Assembly: GCA_030626365.1 (NCBI GenBank)
Contig: DAOUPC010000116.1
Coordinates: forward strand, 1 to 8,161
DNA length: 8,161 nt
Reading direction: 5' to 3'
DNA from: Paracoccaceae bacterium
GTDB taxonomy: Bacteria > Pseudomonadota > Alphaproteobacteria > Rhodobacterales > Rhodobacteraceae
The notes beneath the pieces were generated by a model, which was given only the letters and a program-made list of their open reading frames with translations, was not told the origin of the DNA and did not search any database. The translations under genes and the position numbers were made by a program. This document shows positions 5,144 through 8,161 of this stretch, piece by piece (position 1 is the stretch's first letter; every line of letters starts with the position of its first letter).

Positions 5144-5190
5144 GCGTATAAGGAACGGTGCTTTTCACGGGGACGGCGTTGGCGTATAAA
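5144..5190 (+). promoter_or_regulatory. accB promoter region with two GCGTATAA copies
   Basis: GCGTATAA occurs at 5144-5151 and 5182-5189, 38 bases apart, in the 178-base spacer ahead of accB. Each contains a -10-like TATAAG or TATAAA. The second (5185-5190) has TTTTCA at 5162-5167 with a 17-base spacer as a weak -35. Two tandem promoters are a reasonable reading for a housekeeping operon. Neither has been tested, and the first lacks a recognisable -35. Confidence 0.4.
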
Positions 5191-5254
5191 GCGCCTGAAC
5201 AGCAAGCCCGCAAACGAGACGGGCACAGCAGAACCGGTCAAGGACACTACACTC

Positions 5255-5746
5255 ATGACGACAGAACCCAAACGTGACGCGGACATCGCATTCATCAAGG
5301 CCCTGGCCGAAATGCTGCGCGATAACGATCTGACAGAATTACAGGTCAAACGCGATTATGGCGATGACGGAACCCTGAATGTGCGCGTCAGCCGTGGCGG
5401 ACCTGCGCCGGTTGTGATGGCCGCACCTTCGGCGGCACCGGTTGCCGTCGCCGCACCAGTCGCCGCCGCACCGGCCCCGGCAGATGCCCCGAACGACGAC
5501 CCGGCCAGCCACCCCGGTGCCGTGACGTCGCCCATGGTTGGCACGATCTATATGCAGGCCGAACCGGATGCGCCAAAGTTCATCAGCGTCGGTGCCCAGG
5601 TCAGCGAAGGCGACACATTGCTGATCGTCGAGGCCATGAAGACAATGAACCACATTCACGCGCCCAAATCCGGCACGATCAAGCGGATTATGGTCGAGGA
5701 TGGCGCCGCCGTCGAATTCGGCACGCCGCTGGTCATCATCGAATAA
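5255..5746 (+). CDS. accB: Biotin carboxyl carrier protein of acetyl-CoA carboxylase
   Basis: A 163-residue protein, the normal AccB length. It carries the biotin that shuttles CO2 from biotin carboxylase to the carboxyltransferase in the first step of fatty acid synthesis. Residues 8-46 are the N-terminal helical/beta region. Residues 50-85 are a flexible Ala/Pro/Val linker, and 90-163 are the biotinyl domain with VEAMKTMNHIHAP; Lys129 in EAMKTM is the biotinylated residue. The characteristic AccB thumb-like insertion (YMQAEPDAPKFISVG) is present. The ATG at 5255 follows AAGGA (5240-5244). An in-frame ATG at 5138 would add 39 residues with no family counterpart and was rejected. The gene lies 9 bases from accC, in one operon. 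In many relatives aroQ precedes accB; here a PAS-LuxR gene occupies that place. Confidence 0.96.
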   Translation: MTTEPKRDADIAFIKALAEMLRDNDLTELQVKRDYGDDGTLNVRVSRGGPAPVVMAAPSAAPVAVAAPVAAAPAPADAPNDDPASHPGAVTSPMVGTIYMQAEPDAPKFISVGAQVSEGDTLLIVEAMKTMNHIHAPKSGTIKRIMVEDGAAVEFGTPLVIIE

Positions 5747-5755
5747 GGGCGACCC

Positions 5756-7105
5756 ATGTTTGACAAAATCCTGATTGCCAATCGCGGCGAAATCGCCCTG
5801 CGGGTGGTTCGTGCCGCACGTGAAATGGGCATTGCCACCGTGGCCGTGCATTCCACCGCTGACGCCGATGCGATGCATGTGCGGATGGCCGATGAATCCA
5901 TCTGCATCGGCCCACCTGCCAGCGCGCAAAGCTATCTGTCCATTCCCGCCATCATTTCCGCCTGCGAGATTACCGGCGCGCAGGCAATCCATCCCGGCTA
6001 TGGCTTTCTGTCCGAAAACGCGAATTTCGTGCAGATCGTGCAGGACCACGACCTGACATTCATCGGCCCCACGGCGGACCATATCCGCACGATGGGCGAC
6101 AAGATCACCGCCAAGGACACCATGCGCGCACTTGGCGTGCCATGCGTACCGGGCAGCGACGGCGGCGTGCCCGACCTGGAAACCGCCCAGCGGATCGGGG
6201 CCGAAATGGGCTATCCGGTTATCATCAAGGCCACGGCGGGCGGTGGCGGCAAAGGCATGAAGGTGGCACAAACCGCCGCTGACATGGAAAGCGCATTCCA
6301 CACCGCACGCGCCGAGGGAAAGTCGAACTTTGGCAATGACGAAGTTTATATCGAAAAGTACCTGACCACCCCGCGCCACATCGAAATTCAGGTGTTCGGT
6401 GACGGCAAGGGCAACGCGGTTCATTTGGGCGAACGCGACTGTTCCCTGCAACGGCGCCACCAAAAGGTATTCGAAGAGGCCCCCGGCCCCTGCATCAGCC
6501 CCCAGGAACGCAACGCAATCGGCAAGGTCTGCGCCGATGCGGTGGCACGGATCAACTATATCGGGGCCGGCACCATCGAATTCCTCTATGAAAAGGGCGA
6601 ATTCTTTTTCATCGAGATGAACACCCGCCTGCAAGTGGAACACCCGGTAACCGAGGCCATCTTTGGCGTTGATCTGGTGCGCGAACAAATTCGCGTGGCA
6701 GCCGGGTTGCCAATGTCCTTTGGTCAGGATGACCTGACGATAAACGGCCACGCCATCGAGGTGCGTATCAACGCCGAACGCCTGCCCAACTTTTCCCCCT
6801 GTCCGGGCCGGATCACCCAGTATCATGCGCCGGGTGGGTTGGGCGTGCGAATGGATTCCGCGCTTTATGACGGCTATTCGATCCCGCCCTATTACGACAG
6901 CCTGATCGGCAAGCTGATCGTGCACGGGCGTGACCGCCCCGAGGCGCTGGCACGGTTGGGCCGCGCCCTTAGTGAACTGATCGTCGACGGGGTGGACACA
7001 ACCATCCCCCTGTTTCCGGCCCTTTTGGCCGAAGCGGACATTCAGGGCGGCACCTACAACATCCACTGGCTGGAGCGTTGGCTTGAAAGCAATCTGGGCG
7101 GATAA
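5756..7105 (+). CDS. accC: Biotin carboxylase subunit of acetyl-CoA carboxylase
   Basis: A 449-residue ATP-grasp enzyme that carboxylates the biotin on AccB using ATP and bicarbonate. Domain order is complete: an N-terminal Rossmann-like part (1-110, starting FDKILIANRGEIALRVVRA), the ATP-grasp region (about 114-305) and the C-terminal domain (to 449). Residues matching the E. coli active site with a one-residue offset are visible: Lys116, Lys158, the glycine loop GGGGKG (162-167), Glu275, Glu287, Asn289, Arg291, Glu295 and Arg337. IEMNTRLQVEHPVTE is intact, so the enzyme should be fully active. Length is normal (E. coli 449). It lies 9 bases after accB and is followed closely by aat, forming one operon. 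The carboxyltransferase genes accA and accD are not in the window, as is usual. Confidence 0.97.
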   Translation: MFDKILIANRGEIALRVVRAAREMGIATVAVHSTADADAMHVRMADESICIGPPASAQSYLSIPAIISACEITGAQAIHPGYGFLSENANFVQIVQDHDLTFIGPTADHIRTMGDKITAKDTMRALGVPCVPGSDGGVPDLETAQRIGAEMGYPVIIKATAGGGGKGMKVAQTAADMESAFHTARAEGKSNFGNDEVYIEKYLTTPRHIEIQVFGDGKGNAVHLGERDCSLQRRHQKVFEEAPGPCISPQERNAIGKVCADAVARINYIGAGTIEFLYEKGEFFFIEMNTRLQVEHPVTEAIFGVDLVREQIRVAAGLPMSFGQDDLTINGHAIEVRINAERLPNFSPCPGRITQYHAPGGLGVRMDSALYDGYSIPPYYDSLIGKLIVHGRDRPEALARLGRALSELIVDGVDTTIPLFPALLAEADIQGGTYNIHWLERWLESNLGG

Positions 7106-7123
7106 CAAGGCGGGGTGCGCGGT

Positions 7124-7768
7124 ATGACGTCGCTCAGCCCCGAATTGCTTTTGCATGGGTATTCCATCGGGGTTTTCCCGATGGCCGAACACCGCAATGA
7201 CCCGGAAATCTTCTGGATTGATCCAAAGCGGCGCGGTGTGATGCCGCTGGATGGGTTTCACATATCCCGGTCATTGGCGCGCCGGATGCGGCGCAGCGGA
7301 TTTCGCATCAGCATCGACACCGATTTTACGCGCGTGGTCCTGGGCTGCGCCGATCGGGTCGAAACCTGGATCAACGAAGAAATCCTGTTGCAGTACCAGA
7401 GCCTTCATGCGCGCGGCCACGCCCATTCCCTGGAAGTATGGGAGGGCGACACCCTGGTCGGTGGCGTCTATGGCGTGGTTCTGGGGGCCGCATTTTTTGG
7501 CGAAAGCATGTTTTCGCGTCGCCGGGATGCGTCAAAAATCGCGCTGGCGTTTCTGGTGGATCGCCTAAACTTGGCCGGGTTCACCCTGTTTGATACGCAA
7601 TTCCTGACCGATCACCTGGCCAGCCTGGGTGGGGTCGAAATTACCCGCGCCGAATATCACCGCCAACTGAAACGCGCCACCGACGCCCCGGCCAGCTTTG
7701 TCAGCCCACCGATTACGACCGCTCAGGATGTGATACAGCGCAATACCCAAACGTCAAAACGACTGTGA
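7124..7768 (+). CDS. aat: Leucyl/phenylalanyl-tRNA-protein transferase
   Basis: A 214-residue cytoplasmic enzyme that adds Leu or Phe from its tRNA to the N terminus of proteins starting with Lys or Arg, marking them for ClpAP (N-degron pathway). Family motifs in order: GYSIGVFPMAE (12-22), FWIDPKRRGVMPLD (30-43), CADRVETWIN (75-84), GHAHSLEVWEGD (98-109), GGVYG (113-117), FGESMFSRRRDASKIAL (125-141) and FDTQFLTDHLASLGG (156-170). The start is ambiguous between ATG 7124 and an in-frame GTG at 7115 (three extra residues); the ATG is preferred because GGGG at 7112-7115 sits at a suitable distance. It follows accC by 18 bases and is probably co-transcribed. Its last 46 bases overlap the 3' end of the convergent DUF2155 gene. 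The C-terminal tail after about residue 186 is not conserved in the family. Confidence 0.93.
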   Translation: MTSLSPELLLHGYSIGVFPMAEHRNDPEIFWIDPKRRGVMPLDGFHISRSLARRMRRSGFRISIDTDFTRVVLGCADRVETWINEEILLQYQSLHARGHAHSLEVWEGDTLVGGVYGVVLGAAFFGESMFSRRRDASKIALAFLVDRLNLAGFTLFDTQFLTDHLASLGGVEITRAEYHRQLKRATDAPASFVSPPITTAQDVIQRNTQTSKRL

Positions 7769-8103
7769 TCCAGCGCGCTTAGCGCAGGTGCCGAGGCAAT
7801 CATCCAGCCCTCGAACCTGATCACATCCCCGCCTTTTTCGCGCACGGTCATAAAGGCAAAGGCATCCCCCGTAGGGTTATCTACCGGATACCGGCAATCC
7901 GCCAGCGTCACATCCAGCCCGAACACCTTGCCCACCGCCCCCGAGCGCAATTCGACATCGACAGTCTGGCCATTCACCTTGTCCAGACCGCGCAGAACCG
8001 CGCCCCGGCCCGAAGTCACCGCGCCTTCGTCCTGCGCAACGGCCACAAACCCGAGACAGGCCATAAAAGCGGCCGTGCAACCCGTCGCAAACGCGCGCCT
8101 CAC
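7723..8103 (-). CDS. DUF2155 domain secreted protein
   Basis: A 126-residue protein with a Sec signal peptide: Arg2-Arg3, a hydrophobic stretch at about 5-20 and a likely cut after AVA (residue 23). It should be periplasmic. The mature part reads as the alphaproteobacterial DUF2155 family: AVLRGLDKVNGQTVDVELRSG, a single cysteine in LADCRYP (Cys70), then FEGWMIASAPALSALDH and FDVWVLRC (Cys123). The two conserved cysteines could form a disulfide. Function is unknown. GTG at 8103 is taken as start because the preceding minus-strand gene ends in a GTGA overlap at 8100-8103 and the signal peptide begins directly after it; the frame is open further upstream to the window edge. Its 3' end overlaps aat tail to tail by 46 bases. 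The conserved C terminus falls in this overlap, so both ends appear real. Confidence 0.85.
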   Translation of the reverse strand: MRRAFATGCTAAFMACLGFVAVAQDEGAVTSGRGAVLRGLDKVNGQTVDVELRSGAVGKVFGLDVTLADCRYPVDNPTGDAFAFMTVREKGGDVIRFEGWMIASAPALSALDHSRFDVWVLRCITS

Positions 8104-8161
8104 TCGTCGCCCCCACTTCCTGAAACGAATTTCAGCAGCAGTGAAATAAGGCTGACGGCAC
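8100..8161 (-). CDS. C-terminal fragment of an unidentified gene upstream of DUF2155
   Basis: The last 19 codons of a minus-strand reading frame are visible, ending AVSLISLLLKFVSGSGGDE and TGA at 8102-8100. The stop overlaps the DUF2155 GTG start by four bases (GTGA), the signature of a translationally coupled operon. The tail is a short hydrophobic helix followed by a Gly/Ser/acidic end. From remembered gene order in Rhodobacteraceae the upstream gene may be mlaD, a periplasmic lipid-transport component, but 19 residues cannot prove that. Confidence 0.5.
   Translation of the reverse strand, partial: AVSLISLLLKFVSGSGGDE

Noticed and set aside
5138..5254. Upstream in-frame ATG for accB
   Set aside because: The 39 extra residues have no counterpart in AccB proteins and cover the likely promoter; ATG 5255 has an AAGGA site.
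5339..7261. 640-codon open frame on the minus strand
   Set aside because: It lies antisense to accB and accC, whose products match known families end to end; its translation is histidine/glycine/arginine-rich with no recognisable domain, as expected for a GC-rich shadow frame.

Overview
The window looks like a chromosomal stretch from an alphaproteobacterium, most likely a marine Rhodobacteraceae (Roseobacter-group) species. This rests on the GC-rich codon use, the order accB-accC-aat-DUF2155, the divergent PAS-LuxR/thiolase/acyl-CoA ligase group and the style of the cytochrome b protein. It is recollection of family and gene-order patterns; no database was searched.

Region by region. Positions 1-88 hold the last codons of a branched-chain amino-acid type ABC transporter ATPase, followed by a strong intrinsic terminator (154-183). 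A 184-base promoter region rich in palindromes leads into three plus-strand genes: a small secreted PepSY protein, a four-helix cytochrome b561-like membrane protein and a two-helix membrane-anchored LuxR-type regulator (368-1751). An 11-bp perfect hairpin separates the first two. Ending only 6 bases away, on the minus strand, is a catabolic-looking operon: an SCP2-type thiolase followed, with an ATGA overlap, by an AMP-forming acyl-CoA ligase. Divergent from the thiolase is a PAS-LuxR regulator, the obvious candidate regulator of that operon. Next comes the housekeeping operon accB-accC-aat (biotin carboxyl carrier, biotin carboxylase, leucyl/phenylalanyl-tRNA-protein transferase). A minus-strand DUF2155 secreted protein overlaps the end of aat tail to tail by 46 bases and is itself coupled by a GTGA overlap to an upstream gene cut by the window edge.

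How the genes may work together. The AccB/AccC pair supplies the biotin half of acetyl-CoA carboxylase for fatty acid synthesis. The ligase and thiolase would activate an unknown carboxylic acid and cleave a 3-ketoacyl-CoA, under PAS-LuxR control. The PepSY/cytochrome b/membrane-LuxR trio is the least explained part and the best candidate for an undescribed system: a periplasmic small protein, a haem membrane protein and a membrane-bound transcription factor could form a redox- or ligand-sensing unit. A 13-bp sequence (TAGGGTCAGGACC) occurs both in front of this trio and at the stop codon of the PAS-LuxR gene, suggesting a shared operator. No RNA genes, CRISPR arrays, insertion sequences or phage genes were seen.
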